Shown here: positions 27,526 through 36,203 of the stretch, in pieces | Numbering within the stretch: the stretch's first letter is position 1 | Layout of the letters: each line of letters begins with the position of its first letter | Source: Nostoc sp. 'Peltigera membranacea cyanobiont' 210A | Lineage (GTDB): Bacteria; Cyanobacteriota; Cyanobacteriia; Cyanobacteriales; Nostocaceae | Reading direction: 5' to 3' | Assembly (NCBI RefSeq): GCF_002246015.1 | Contig: NZ_NOLJ01000003.1 | Coordinates: 557,095 to 603,687 of the forward strand | DNA length: 46,593 bases | Program-made: the position numbers and the translations under genes | Notes under the pieces: model-generated | Told to the model about the DNA's origin: nothing | The model's input: only the letters and a program-made list of their open reading frames with translations | Databases searched by the model: none

Positions 27526-30117
27526 ATGAAAAGCGATTGCCCTTCTTCCCAACTCTCTCTTCAACGTCCTGAACTACTCGCGCCAGCAGGTAATTGGGAA
27601 TGTGCTAAAGCTGCTGTGGAAAATGGGGCAGATGCGATTTACTTCGGTTTGGATCGGTTTAACGCCAGAATGCGGGCACAAAATTTTACTGAGGCGGACT
27701 TACCCCAATTGATGACATTCCTGCACCGTCGGGGCGTAAAGGGTTATGTCACAGTCAACACACTCATATTTCCCAAAGAACTAGCAGAAGCACAGCAATA
27801 TCTCCGCACAATTATTGCAGCTGGTGTGGATGCAGCGATCGTTCAAGATATTGGTATATGCCGTCTCATCCGTCAACTTTCCCCCGATTTTCCCATCCAT
27901 GCTTCCACGCAAATGACCATCACCAGTGCAGCTGGGGTGGAATTTGCCAAATCTCTTGGTTGTCAATTGGTGGTGCTGGCGCGTGAATGTTCTCTCAAAG
28001 AAATCAATAAAATACAGCAGCAGATTGCCCAACAAGAAACTTCGCTGCCCTTGGAAGTCTTTGTTCACGGTGCTTTGTGCGTAGCGTATTCCGGTCAGTG
28101 TTTGACTAGCGAGGCTTTAGGTGGACGTTCTGCTAACCGAGGTGAATGTGCCCAAGCTTGCCGGATGCCCTACGATTTAATCGCCGATGGGGAAGTTGTG
28201 AATTTAAAAGAGCGCAAATATTTACTCAGTCCTCAAGACTTAGCAGGGTTAGATGTTCTGCCCGATTTGGTGAAATCAGGAGTAACTTGTCTCAAGATTG
28301 AAGGTCGCCTGAAAGCTCCAGAGTATGTTGCTAATGTCACCCGTGTTTATCGGCAAGCTTTGGATAGTGTAATGACGGAATTGGAAAGACCTAACCCCTC
28401 TTTGCTTACAAGGGAAGCGGGGAAAGGTCAATCAGACCAAGAACATTACAACCTAGAAATGGCATTTTCTCGCGGACTTTACACAGGCTGGTTTGGCGGG
28501 ATTAATAATCAGGAACTAGTTCACGCCCGCTTTGGTAAAAAACGTGGGGTTTATTTAGGTGAAGTCAGCCGCATCCACAACGAAGAGGTAACAGTCAAAT
28601 TGGAAGCGCCTGTCAAACCAGGGGATGGAATTGTATTTGACTGCGGTCATCCAGAGGCGAAGGAAGAAGGCGGCCGAGTTTATGGGGTGGTTTCCAAAGG
28701 AAAGGAAAGCGTGCTGACCTTTGGTAGAAATGACTTGAACCTGCGCCGAGTGCATATAGGCGATCGCATTTGGAAAACCAGCGATCCAGAACTCGATAAG
28801 CAATTGCGGCAGAGTTTTGCTGGCGAGAACCCACAATTTCAACGTCCGATTGACTTGGAGGTTTATGGAGAAGTTGGTCAGGCGTTGATTGCGATCGCCC
28901 GCGATCGACTCGGTAATATTGCCCAAGTCGAGTCTGCAATTTCTCTGGTTGAAGCGCACACCAAACCCTTAGATACTGAGCGTTTACAAGAACAATTCGG
29001 TCGTCTTGGTAACACCCCTTTCTGTTTAGGAACACTAACCAACCACCTCAGCGGTGCTATTATGCTACCCGTAAGTGAGTTGAACCGGATGCGGCGGGAA
29101 ATCGTGGTGCAGTTGGAAGAATTGCGAAGTCAACCCAAACGCTGGCAATTACATTCTGATGTCTCTTTCCAAAATTTACTCCCCTCATCTGCCACCCTGC
29201 GGGAAGCTAAAGCTACATCCTCTTCACTCATAGTCTTGGTACGAAATCTCAAGCAACTGCAAGCAGCACTCCAAGCGGGAATCCAAACACTTTACTGTGA
29301 ATTTGAAGACCCCCGCGCCTATCGAGAAGCCGTGCAACTGGTGCGCCAACAACAGCAACCAAACAAAGCAGAGAATTCTTTACTTTTAACTCCTAACTCC
29401 CAACTCCCCACAATTTGGGTTGCACCACCCCGAATTACCAAACCTGGGGAAAATTGGATTTTGCAGCAAGTCCGTGCCTCGGAACCAGATGGCTATCTGA
29501 TACGGAACTATGACCAATTGCAATTCTTTGCAGCAGACCGTTGTATCGGAGATTTTTCGCTCAACGTTGCTAATCCCTTAACAGCAGACTACTTTCAGCA
29601 ACACTTTGGTTTAGAACGGCTGACGGCATCTTATGACCTGAATATTACCCAACTACAAGACCTGCTCACCAGTTGTCCACCCCAGTGGTTTGAGGTGACA
29701 ATCCATCAGCATATACCGATGTTTCACATGGAGCATTGTGTTTTTTGTGCTTTTCTCTCGACGGGTACAGACTATACCAACTGTGGACGACCTTGTGAAA
29801 AGCAGGAAGTGAAATTGCGCGATCGCGTTGGTAGCGAACACGTCCTCAAAGCCGATGTAGGTTGTCGCAATACTCTATTTAACGGCACTGCTCAAACCGG
29901 AGCCGAGTACGTACAGCGCCTCATAGAACTAGGTTTAGGTAACTTCCGCATCGAATTTGTGAATGAAACACCAGAACAAGTGAGTAAAACAATACATTGC
30001 TATCGCCAACTACTGCAAGGCGAGATTACAGGTTCCCAACTATGGCGCGAGTTGAAATTGCAAAATCAATTGGGCGTAACTCGTGGCCCTATGGGAGTGT
30101 CTGCATTGCGGTCATAA
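27526..30117 (+). CDS. U32 family peptidase-like protein (RlhA/YegQ type)
   Basis: U32 proteins were named after collagenase-like proteases; E. coli RlhA instead hydroxylates 23S rRNA C2501 and TrhP hydroxylates tRNA. The sequence has the N-terminal TIM-barrel-like domain (ELLAPAGNWECAKAAVENGADAIYFG), the Fe-S cysteines Cys185, Cys192, Cys208 and Cys212, the middle DUF3656-like region and a C-terminal Cys-rich part (HMEHCVFCAF, CGRPC). At 863 residues it is long compared with RlhA. Two short repeat-derived segments are inserted in frame (nt 28388-28429 and 29387-29407). The start ATG begins MKSDCPSSQL. Confidence 0.88.
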   Translation: MKSDCPSSQLSLQRPELLAPAGNWECAKAAVENGADAIYFGLDRFNARMRAQNFTEADLPQLMTFLHRRGVKGYVTVNTLIFPKELAEAQQYLRTIIAAGVDAAIVQDIGICRLIRQLSPDFPIHASTQMTITSAAGVEFAKSLGCQLVVLARECSLKEINKIQQQIAQQETSLPLEVFVHGALCVAYSGQCLTSEALGGRSANRGECAQACRMPYDLIADGEVVNLKERKYLLSPQDLAGLDVLPDLVKSGVTCLKIEGRLKAPEYVANVTRVYRQALDSVMTELERPNPSLLTREAGKGQSDQEHYNLEMAFSRGLYTGWFGGINNQELVHARFGKKRGVYLGEVSRIHNEEVTVKLEAPVKPGDGIVFDCGHPEAKEEGGRVYGVVSKGKESVLTFGRNDLNLRRVHIGDRIWKTSDPELDKQLRQSFAGENPQFQRPIDLEVYGEVGQALIAIARDRLGNIAQVESAISLVEAHTKPLDTERLQEQFGRLGNTPFCLGTLTNHLSGAIMLPVSELNRMRREIVVQLEELRSQPKRWQLHSDVSFQNLLPSSATLREAKATSSSLIVLVRNLKQLQAALQAGIQTLYCEFEDPRAYREAVQLVRQQQQPNKAENSLLLTPNSQLPTIWVAPPRITKPGENWILQQVRASEPDGYLIRNYDQLQFFAADRCIGDFSLNVANPLTADYFQQHFGLERLTASYDLNITQLQDLLTSCPPQWFEVTIHQHIPMFHMEHCVFCAFLSTGTDYTNCGRPCEKQEVKLRDRVGSEHVLKADVGCRNTLFNGTAQTGAEYVQRLIELGLGNFRIEFVNETPEQVSKTIHCYRQLLQGEITGSQLWRELKLQNQLGVTRGPMGVSALRS
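28388..28429. repeat. 42-bp palindromic repeat inside the U32 gene
   Basis: GACCT at 28388-28392 is mirrored by AGGTC at 28425-28429, with CCCC and GGGG runs inside. This is the style of a common cyanobacterial repeat. Its 42 bases equal 14 codons, so the frame is kept; it adds a proline/serine/glycine-rich loop (PNPSLLTREAGKGQ). Confidence 0.6.
29387..29407. repeat. STRR heptamers inside the U32 gene
   Basis: Three heptamers TAACTCC, TAACTCC and CAACTCC stand in a row (21 bases, 7 codons). They encode part of LLLTPNSQLP, a low-complexity stretch between two conserved regions. Confidence 0.65.
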
Positions 30118-30640
30118 TTGATTTTCTGAACGCCCAGCTTGAAAAATCTGTTCGGCGGTCAAGTTTAATTCTGGGAATGTAGGGGATATGATGCGATCGC
30201 TACCTCAAAACAATTGAGGAATTCTTCAAAAGCGATCGTTTTTGGTAAGGCTTGAAACATCACACTTACTCCTGATGATGATTCAGAGTTTAGCAAATTA
30301 CTTGGTATTACTCACTTTACCCTCAGCCAAAAACCTTAACCTGCGTAGGTTGGGTTGAGGAACGAAACCCAACATCCTCAAGACTTTGTTGGGTTTCGCT
30401 GTCGCTCAACCCAACCTACAATTATCCTTAACCCAAGCGTATTGACATGAAACCTTGCTAGATAACGCCAAAACCAGGAATCCAGAAGATTTGACAAAAT
30501 TTTGTATCTATTTTGGTAACAATGTTAGGTCAGATTGATGAACGTTATAAACTCAACATTGGAATCACAGAAAGATTCCTTAAAGAATTCAAGCATAAAT
30601 ATCTAAACCCAAGTAACTGAAAGGTTATTGAGGCTTCAGC
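30118..30640. other. Intergenic region with palindromic repeat
   Basis: 523 bp with no gene. HIP1 sites occur near 30195 and 30230. From 30345 to 30419 lies a 75-bp inverted repeat, listed separately. The remainder is the upstream region of the CHAT-TPR gene; no operator recognised. Confidence 0.5.
30345..30419. repeat. Palindromic repeat (GTAGGTTGGGTT type)
   Basis: GTAGGTTGGGTTGAG at the left is answered by CTCAACCCAACCTAC at the right, with complementary AAACCCAACA and TGTTGGGTTT inside. This GTTGGGTTT-type repeat occurs in many cyanobacterial genomes. Confidence 0.75.
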
Positions 30641-33600
30641 ATGAAGAAGAACGCTAAATTTGAGTGTAATTTTTGCTGCTCATTTTCTCAGGTTTCTCGT
30701 TATAGTTTAACTGTATTACTGAGTGTGCTTTTTCTGTCTGATGCGGTAGGTGCAACATCGATAAGTAGATGGTTGCAGATAACACAACAGATGCAAGCTG
30801 ACTTGCAAAAGTCAATTGATGCTGCGGTAGAACAAGGGTATACAGATTCGTTTTCAGAAAAAATAGGGAAAAAAGTCTCTGCTAACGTCAAAATAGCGCA
30901 GTCGCCAGATGCAAAACCACAAAATACAAACCCTGCGCCAAGTGAAGCCGAGGCTAAAATTAAGCCACTTTGGGATAAAGCACACCAACTATTAGAAGAA
31001 GGAAATCAATTACGGAATCAACCATCAGCAGCAGCAGTACGACAAGCAATTACTAAATACGAAGAAGCGTTGAAAATCTGGAGATTACCAGAAGTGCGTG
31101 CAGCAAAACCTCAAGAAGCACCTTTTATCGAGGCTGTTACACTTTCTTTGATTGGTACTATCTACAACACCCCAACAGAAAACACAAAAGCTGTGGGGTA
31201 TTTGGAGCAAGCATTAGCTATTGTGCAGGAATCACAGGAATCAAAGGCTCGTGAATGGAAAGCTTTAATATTAACATCCCTTGGTGGTGTTTATCGAGAT
31301 TTAGGGGAAAAGCAAAAAGCGATTGATGCTTATAACCAAGCACAGTCACTATATCATGCTGACAAACAACCCAAAAAAGAGGCTAATGTACTGTTTAGCA
31401 TTGCTGTAGTTTATAAAGTATTTGACGAACCGAAAAAAGAGCATGAGTTTTTAGAAAGAGCTTTGGCAATTCAAAAGGCAAATAATGATTTACCAGGGCA
31501 AGCAAAGACGCTTGGGACTATTGCTGGAAACTACCAACTTTTAGGTGAAACAAATAAAGCCCTTGATTACTATCAGCAAGTACTGAAAATCTACAGCCAA
31601 ACGAAATATTTATTTGGACAAGCAGAGACATTTATAGATATAGGTTCAGTCTACAGTTTCAAAGGCGATCGCTCTTCAGCCGAGAAATATTTTCAGCAGG
31701 GATTAGAGTTACGAAAGACAATCGCAAGACAAATACAGCAAGACCCAAAAAACCCACTTGGTCGTAGAGATTTTTTTGAGAGCCAAATCAGTATTCTCTA
31801 TTCAATTGCCACTGGCTACTTCTATCTGGGTGATATACAGCAGCAGATTGTCTACTTAAATCAAGCAAGAACTATCGCTCATCAAATAGGTAGTTTCCAG
31901 CGGGAAGCAAATTTTATTTTCCTGATTGGTGATGCGTACTCTCTATTAGGTGAGACACAAAAAGCTCTTGAAAATCTCAATCAAGCCTTAAAACTTCAAC
32001 GTGACATTCATGATTATCAAGGAGAAGCTGAAACACTTGTAAGCATTGCCTATCTTCATACAAAATCAAAAGAATTTCAACAAGCCCTAGATATACTCTT
32101 TAACCAAGCACTAGAAGTTTCTAAAAGACAGCAAAATCATCGTATAGAAGCAAAGACTCTCTATCAGATAGCTAATGTGTACGAAAAGTTAGGAGCTTAT
32201 GACTTAAGCATTGATAAGTATAAGGAAGTTTTGAAGATATCTCAGCAAAGCAATCCGAATTTAATAGTAAATGGTTTTTATAGCATAGGCGGTGTTTATC
32301 TACAACTCTGCTTTTCTCAAAAAAAAGCAGAAGATTGCCATCAAGCATTGAAATATTTTGAGGATGCGTCAAAATCTGCCGGTGAAACATACTTGATAAA
32401 AAATTATGTTCTTTCTTCTACTAGCTTGGCTTATGAGTTCTTAAAGGAATATCCCAAAGCTATTGCTAAGGCCAAACAAGCTTTAGAACTGTCTCGAAAA
32501 AAGAATATCAAAGAAGCTGAAAGGTTAGCCCTTCGTGCTTTAAGCACCGCCTATGAAGGTGCAGGAGATTATCAAAATGCCCTTGATACAAACAAACAAC
32601 ATTTATTGCTATCCCAGCAGCTAGGAGATGTATCATCACAAGCTAACGCCTACCAAATCCGAGGTAAGATTTACACCTCTATGAAGCAGCCACAGCAGGC
32701 GATAGAGGCTTACAACCAAGAATTAAAGCTAGGACAGCAAATAGGCGACACATCCGAACAAACTCATCCACTTTATAAAATAGCCATCATTGAGCGCGAC
32801 AGAGGAAATCTCAACCAAGCCAAGACGCACATAGAAGCAGGCATAAACATTATTGAGAATACGCGCAACAAAGTCAACAGCGATGATTTACGTACTTTCT
32901 ACTTCGCCACAGTGCAAGATTATTACAAGTTCTACATTGACTTGCTGATGCGGTTGCACAAAAAAGACCCATTAAAAGGATACAACGCATTAGCACTGCA
33001 CATTAGCGAACGTTCTCGTGCCAGGGTATTAGTTGAACTGTTAAAAGAAGGTAATGTCAATCTCGGTAAAGATGTTGATCCGCAACTATTAGCAGAAGAA
33101 CGCCGTTTAAATTTTAAATTAAATGCCAAAGATAAGTTTTTATCAGACTTATTCAGTCGAAAGGAACCACCCACCGAACTGATCGCAAAAACCAAACAAG
33201 AAATTACAAATATTATCCAAGAATCGCAATCAATTTCTGAAAAAATCAGGGCGACTAACCCAGAACGTGCAGAATTAATTGACCCAAAAGACGTACTGGA
33301 ATTGTCAGGAATTCAACAACAACTAGATCAAGATACCGTAATGTTGCAATATTCCTTGGGTGAAGAACGCAGTTATCTGTGGGTAGTCACTCCTAACTCT
33401 CTACAAAGCTACGAACTTCCCGGACAAGAAAAGATAGCGAAAGCTGCAAAGAAATTTAACAGCCTCTTAAAGCAAAAACTGATTGATAGAGGAACCCCAG
33501 AAGACAACGCCCAAACTTTTGCAAATACAGATAAAGCCGCAGACGCACTTAGTCAAATTATCCTCGCACCTGTAGCAGGAAAGTTAGGAAATAAACGTTT

Positions 33601-34534
33601 AGTCATCGTTGCTGATGGGATTTTGCATCAAGTGCCATTCGCAGCTTTAAACGAACCCAGAAAATCGCCAGCCAGCGCAGAATATCAACCTTTAGTTGTG
33701 AATCATGAAATTGTCAACCTCCCTTCAATATCTAGCCTCGCAACTCACAGAAAGAAACTCAAAGGACGCAAGATTGCACCCAAAACCCTAGCTGTTCTCG
33801 CTAATCCTGTGTTTGGTGTTGATGATGCGCGGTTGAAGAATGATAAACCTTCAACTGTAGAAAACAACCTCGACCGTTCAGCTTTAGAAACGTCTTTGAG
33901 AAACATCAATCAAGACAAATTAGATCCACTCCCAGGTACAAAAGACGAAGGAGAGGCGATTCTTAGCTTGGTGAATTCTCCTGGCGAAAAGCTTTCTGCC
34001 TTTGACTTTGATGCCAACTACAACTTTGCAACTAGTAAACAATTGAGCCAATATCGCCTGCTGCTGTTCGCCACTCACGGCATTTTCGACCCTGTGAACC
34101 CAGCCTTATCAGGTATCGTGCTGTCTCTCGTAGATAAACAAGGTAAACCCCAAACCAGAGGCTTCCTGCGGCTCAATGATATTTTTAACCTCGACTTACC
34201 TGTGGAGTTGATAGTGCTAAGTGCCTGTGAAAGTGGCCTAGGCGATGATGTCCAAGGTGAAGGGCTGGTGGGCTTGACAAGAGGCTTTATGTATGCAGGT
34301 GCAGCTAGAGTCACCGTGTCTCTGTGGAACGTGAACGATCAATCTACCAAGGAGTTAATGATTGGATTCTACAAACAAATATTGGCACAAAAAAAATCTC
34401 CCGCCGCCGCCCTTAATCTTGCCCAACGCCAAATGTGGCAAGGGAAGGATTTTCAAGGAAACGATTTGAAAAATCCAGAATGGAAACATCCCCGTTATTG
34501 GGCGGCTTTCACCCTCCAAGGTGAGTGGCGGTGA
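30641..34534 (+). CDS. TPR-CHAT domain protein (caspase-like)
   Basis: A 1297-residue protein. Residues 22-40 form a hydrophobic segment, so it may be exported or membrane-tethered. Residues about 100-760 are a long series of tetratricopeptide repeats (for example LEQALAIVQESQE, IDAYNQAQSLYH, LDYYQQVLKIYS). The C-terminal third is a CHAT domain, a caspase/separase-like peptidase: the catalytic His1146 lies in FATHGIFD and Cys1196 in LSACESGLGD, followed by GEGLVGLTRGFMYAGAARV. Both catalytic residues are intact. The GAGG in TTGAGGCTTCAGC precedes the ATG. The next gene is a trypsin-like protease across a repeat array. Confidence 0.92.
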   Translation: MKKNAKFECNFCCSFSQVSRYSLTVLLSVLFLSDAVGATSISRWLQITQQMQADLQKSIDAAVEQGYTDSFSEKIGKKVSANVKIAQSPDAKPQNTNPAPSEAEAKIKPLWDKAHQLLEEGNQLRNQPSAAAVRQAITKYEEALKIWRLPEVRAAKPQEAPFIEAVTLSLIGTIYNTPTENTKAVGYLEQALAIVQESQESKAREWKALILTSLGGVYRDLGEKQKAIDAYNQAQSLYHADKQPKKEANVLFSIAVVYKVFDEPKKEHEFLERALAIQKANNDLPGQAKTLGTIAGNYQLLGETNKALDYYQQVLKIYSQTKYLFGQAETFIDIGSVYSFKGDRSSAEKYFQQGLELRKTIARQIQQDPKNPLGRRDFFESQISILYSIATGYFYLGDIQQQIVYLNQARTIAHQIGSFQREANFIFLIGDAYSLLGETQKALENLNQALKLQRDIHDYQGEAETLVSIAYLHTKSKEFQQALDILFNQALEVSKRQQNHRIEAKTLYQIANVYEKLGAYDLSIDKYKEVLKISQQSNPNLIVNGFYSIGGVYLQLCFSQKKAEDCHQALKYFEDASKSAGETYLIKNYVLSSTSLAYEFLKEYPKAIAKAKQALELSRKKNIKEAERLALRALSTAYEGAGDYQNALDTNKQHLLLSQQLGDVSSQANAYQIRGKIYTSMKQPQQAIEAYNQELKLGQQIGDTSEQTHPLYKIAIIERDRGNLNQAKTHIEAGINIIENTRNKVNSDDLRTFYFATVQDYYKFYIDLLMRLHKKDPLKGYNALALHISERSRARVLVELLKEGNVNLGKDVDPQLLAEERRLNFKLNAKDKFLSDLFSRKEPPTELIAKTKQEITNIIQESQSISEKIRATNPERAELIDPKDVLELSGIQQQLDQDTVMLQYSLGEERSYLWVVTPNSLQSYELPGQEKIAKAAKKFNSLLKQKLIDRGTPEDNAQTFANTDKAADALSQIILAPVAGKLGNKRLVIVADGILHQVPFAALNEPRKSPASAEYQPLVVNHEIVNLPSISSLATHRKKLKGRKIAPKTLAVLANPVFGVDDARLKNDKPSTVENNLDRSALETSLRNINQDKLDPLPGTKDEGEAILSLVNSPGEKLSAFDFDANYNFATSKQLSQYRLLLFATHGIFDPVNPALSGIVLSLVDKQGKPQTRGFLRLNDIFNLDLPVELIVLSACESGLGDDVQGEGLVGLTRGFMYAGAARVTVSLWNVNDQSTKELMIGFYKQILAQKKSPAAALNLAQRQMWQGKDFQGNDLKNPEWKHPRYWAAFTLQGEWR

Positions 34535-34550
34535 ATACTTAATTGACTTT

Positions 34551-34588
34551 CTCCTAAAAGGCTACCGTGTACACACAAGTCTTTTAGA
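34551..34588 (+). terminator. Hairpin after CHAT gene
   Basis: CTAAAAGGCT (34553-34562) and AGTCTTTTAG (34579-34588) can form a 10-bp stem with one G-U pair, just past the CHAT stop codon. No strong T-run follows. It overlaps the left inverted arm of the repeat element, so its role is uncertain. Confidence 0.35.
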
Positions 34589-34939
34589 GTGGCTCCACAG
34601 ACTTTTAATCCCCCCAACCTCTCTTGAAAAGCAAAGCTGTTTCATTCCCTCAAAAGCTCAAAAAAGACTTGTGTTGTAAACAAAAGTCCTTATGTTCTGA
34701 ACGAAAGTCCTTATGTTCTGAACGAAAGTCCTTATGTTCTGAACAAAAGTCCTTATGTTCTGAACGAAAGTCCTTATGTTCTGAACGAAAGTCCTTATGT
34801 TCTGAACGAAAGTCCTTGTGTTCTGAACGAAAGTCCTTGTGTTCTGAACGAAAGTCCTTGTGTTCTGAACGAAAGTCCTTGTGTTCTGAACGAAAGTCCT
34901 TGTGTTCTGAACGAAAGTCTTTGTGTGTACACCGTAGCC
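34560..34939. repeat. 380-bp inverted-repeat-flanked element holding a tandem array
   Basis: The arms GGCTACCGTGTACACACAA (34560-34578) and TTGTGTGTACACCGTAGCC (34921-34939) are inverted copies, 18 of 19 identical, with a GTGTACAC core. Between them lies the 21-bp tandem array. No transposase is present. It may be a MITE grown by internal tandem duplication, or a regulatory or structural region. Confidence 0.6.
34690..34920. repeat. Tandem array: 11 copies of a 21-bp unit
   Basis: Eleven uninterrupted units of TTATGTTCTGAACGAAAGTCC type. Units 1-6 start TTATG and units 7-11 start TTGTG; unit 3 has CAAAAG in place of CGAAAG. A degenerate unit precedes (34669-34689). Each unit has the 9-base palindrome GTTCTGAAC. 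Since 21 is a multiple of three and the unit has no stops in certain frames, both strands show open frames (CSERKSL repeats on plus, KDFRSEH repeats on minus), which I take as artefacts. Confidence 0.95.
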
Positions 34940-35040
34940 TACAAGGAGAGAGAACTGGAAGAAAACGCAATTTAAAGCCTATCTCCTCCCAAAAGAGAGG
35001 TCTAGGGGACTTCCAAATAAAAACAATATCCCATTATTTC

Positions 35041-35101
35041 TTGTGGGGTGGGCGACACGAGAGCCCGTAATCAGGGGCGGGCTTTTCGGCCCACCCCACA
35101 A
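35041..35101. repeat. Palindrome TTGTGGGGTGGGC with internal hairpin
   Basis: TTGTGGGGTGGGC (35041-35053) and GCCCACCCCACAA (35089-35101) are exact inverted copies. An internal stem AGCCCG/CGGGCT, followed by TTTT, resembles a terminator. The GGTGGGC motif also forms the tkt terminator at 646-665, so this may be a dispersed terminator-type repeat. It lies 65 bases before the protease start. Confidence 0.7.
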
Positions 35102-35165
35102 ATAGTAGCTATTTCTTGGAAATCTCTAATCTCAAATTTTCACTTTTAATTCAGGAGTCAAATCA

Positions 35166-36131
35166 ATGCGTAAACCGTCTATTTACAAACAACTGCTTGC
35201 TTTCTTTATCGCCGGAATTGTGGGTTTTACCGCTTTAGGTGGTTGGATATCAGTCCAAGCACAAACAGAATCACCGATATCGCCAAATACAGAACAGCTG
35301 AATTTGGTAGGAGATGGTAAACCTTTCAAACCTGATGATCTCGAACAGTCGGAAAAACCTTATGAAGGCGATCGCGGTATCGTTAGAGGTATAGATAACC
35401 GTATTCCCATGTTGAGTAGAAATTATCCTTGGTCAACTATCGGACGAGTGCAAGGCACAGCAGCCGATGCTAAAAGCTATTATTGTACAGGCACACTGGT
35501 TGCTAGTGATATAGTTTTGACAAACGCCCACTGTGTAATTGACCCTGAGACTCATCAACTCAGTAAAGAACTTCGGTTTATACCCAATGTCATTAATGGC
35601 AAACCCCAGAGTCCAGGAGATATGGGCAAAGTACAGAATATTGCAAAAAATGTGCTTTATGGTACAGACTTCAAGAATGGCGGCTTTGATAACGTCCAAA
35701 ATCAAAGCAATGATTGGGCATTGATCAGAATTAATCAGCCATTGGGTCGTAAATATGGTTATTTAGGATGGCAATCTGTGTCTGCTTCCACTTTGATTAA
35801 GCAGAAGCAAGGAAAACTGTTCTTTGTTGGTTACTCTAGTGATTACCCAGACCCCAGCAAAGAAGGCTACGAATTCTTGACTGCTGGCAAAGGCTGGACA
35901 GCTGGTTATGAAGATGGTTGTAGCATTGTTGGCGATGAGTCAAACCTTTTTTATCATGATTGCTCTACCGCAAGCGGTTCTTCCGGTGGCCCAATCATTG
36001 ATGTAATTGATGGTCTGCCATATATTGTTGCCCTGAATAATGGAGAAATTAAAAACCGTCGCACAGGTCAAGATATTATCAACGTTGCAGTGAAAATCGA
36101 TTTTTTGGATAAATTAGCTGGTAGAAAGTAA
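35166..36131 (+). CDS. Secreted trypsin-like (S1) serine protease
   Basis: A 321-residue exported endopeptidase of the chymotrypsin fold, V8/glutamyl-endopeptidase-like. A signal peptide occupies residues 1-33 (IYKQLLAFFIAGIVGFTALGG). The triad is complete: His122 (TNAHCVID), Asp183 (NDWALIRI) and Ser273 (GSSGGPII), with a Cys107/Cys123 pair near the active site. Residues 34-88 could be a propeptide. AGGAG lies 8 bases before the ATG. It is the next plus-strand gene after the CHAT protein, 631 bases downstream across the repeat array, so probably its own transcript. Confidence 0.9.
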   Translation: MRKPSIYKQLLAFFIAGIVGFTALGGWISVQAQTESPISPNTEQLNLVGDGKPFKPDDLEQSEKPYEGDRGIVRGIDNRIPMLSRNYPWSTIGRVQGTAADAKSYYCTGTLVASDIVLTNAHCVIDPETHQLSKELRFIPNVINGKPQSPGDMGKVQNIAKNVLYGTDFKNGGFDNVQNQSNDWALIRINQPLGRKYGYLGWQSVSASTLIKQKQGKLFFVGYSSDYPDPSKEGYEFLTAGKGWTAGYEDGCSIVGDESNLFYHDCSTASGSSGGPIIDVIDGLPYIVALNNGEIKNRRTGQDIINVAVKIDFLDKLAGRK

Positions 36132-36153
36132 ACCAGCGATCGCTGTAATTTAA

Positions 36154-36184
36154 TGTAGAGACTAGCAATTGCAACGTCTCTACA
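36154..36184 (+). terminator. 9-bp hairpin after the protease gene
   Basis: TGTAGAGAC (36154-36162) and GTCTCTACA (36176-36184) pair around a 13-base loop, 23 bases after the stop. It resembles the GTAGAGACG repeats common in Nostoc and may act as a terminator. Confidence 0.5.
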
Positions 36185-36203
36185 CACCATAAAACCCTAC
36201 GCT

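Noticed and set aside
34690..34920. CRISPR array
   Set aside because: Units follow each other without spacers and no cas gene is present. It is a simple tandem array.
34624..35070. Open frame of 148 codons with CSERKSL heptads, and its minus-strand counterpart with KDFRSEH repeats
   Set aside because: A tandem unit of 21 bases without stops leaves frames open on both strands. The plus frame starts at TTG with no ribosome site, so the array, not a protein, explains it.
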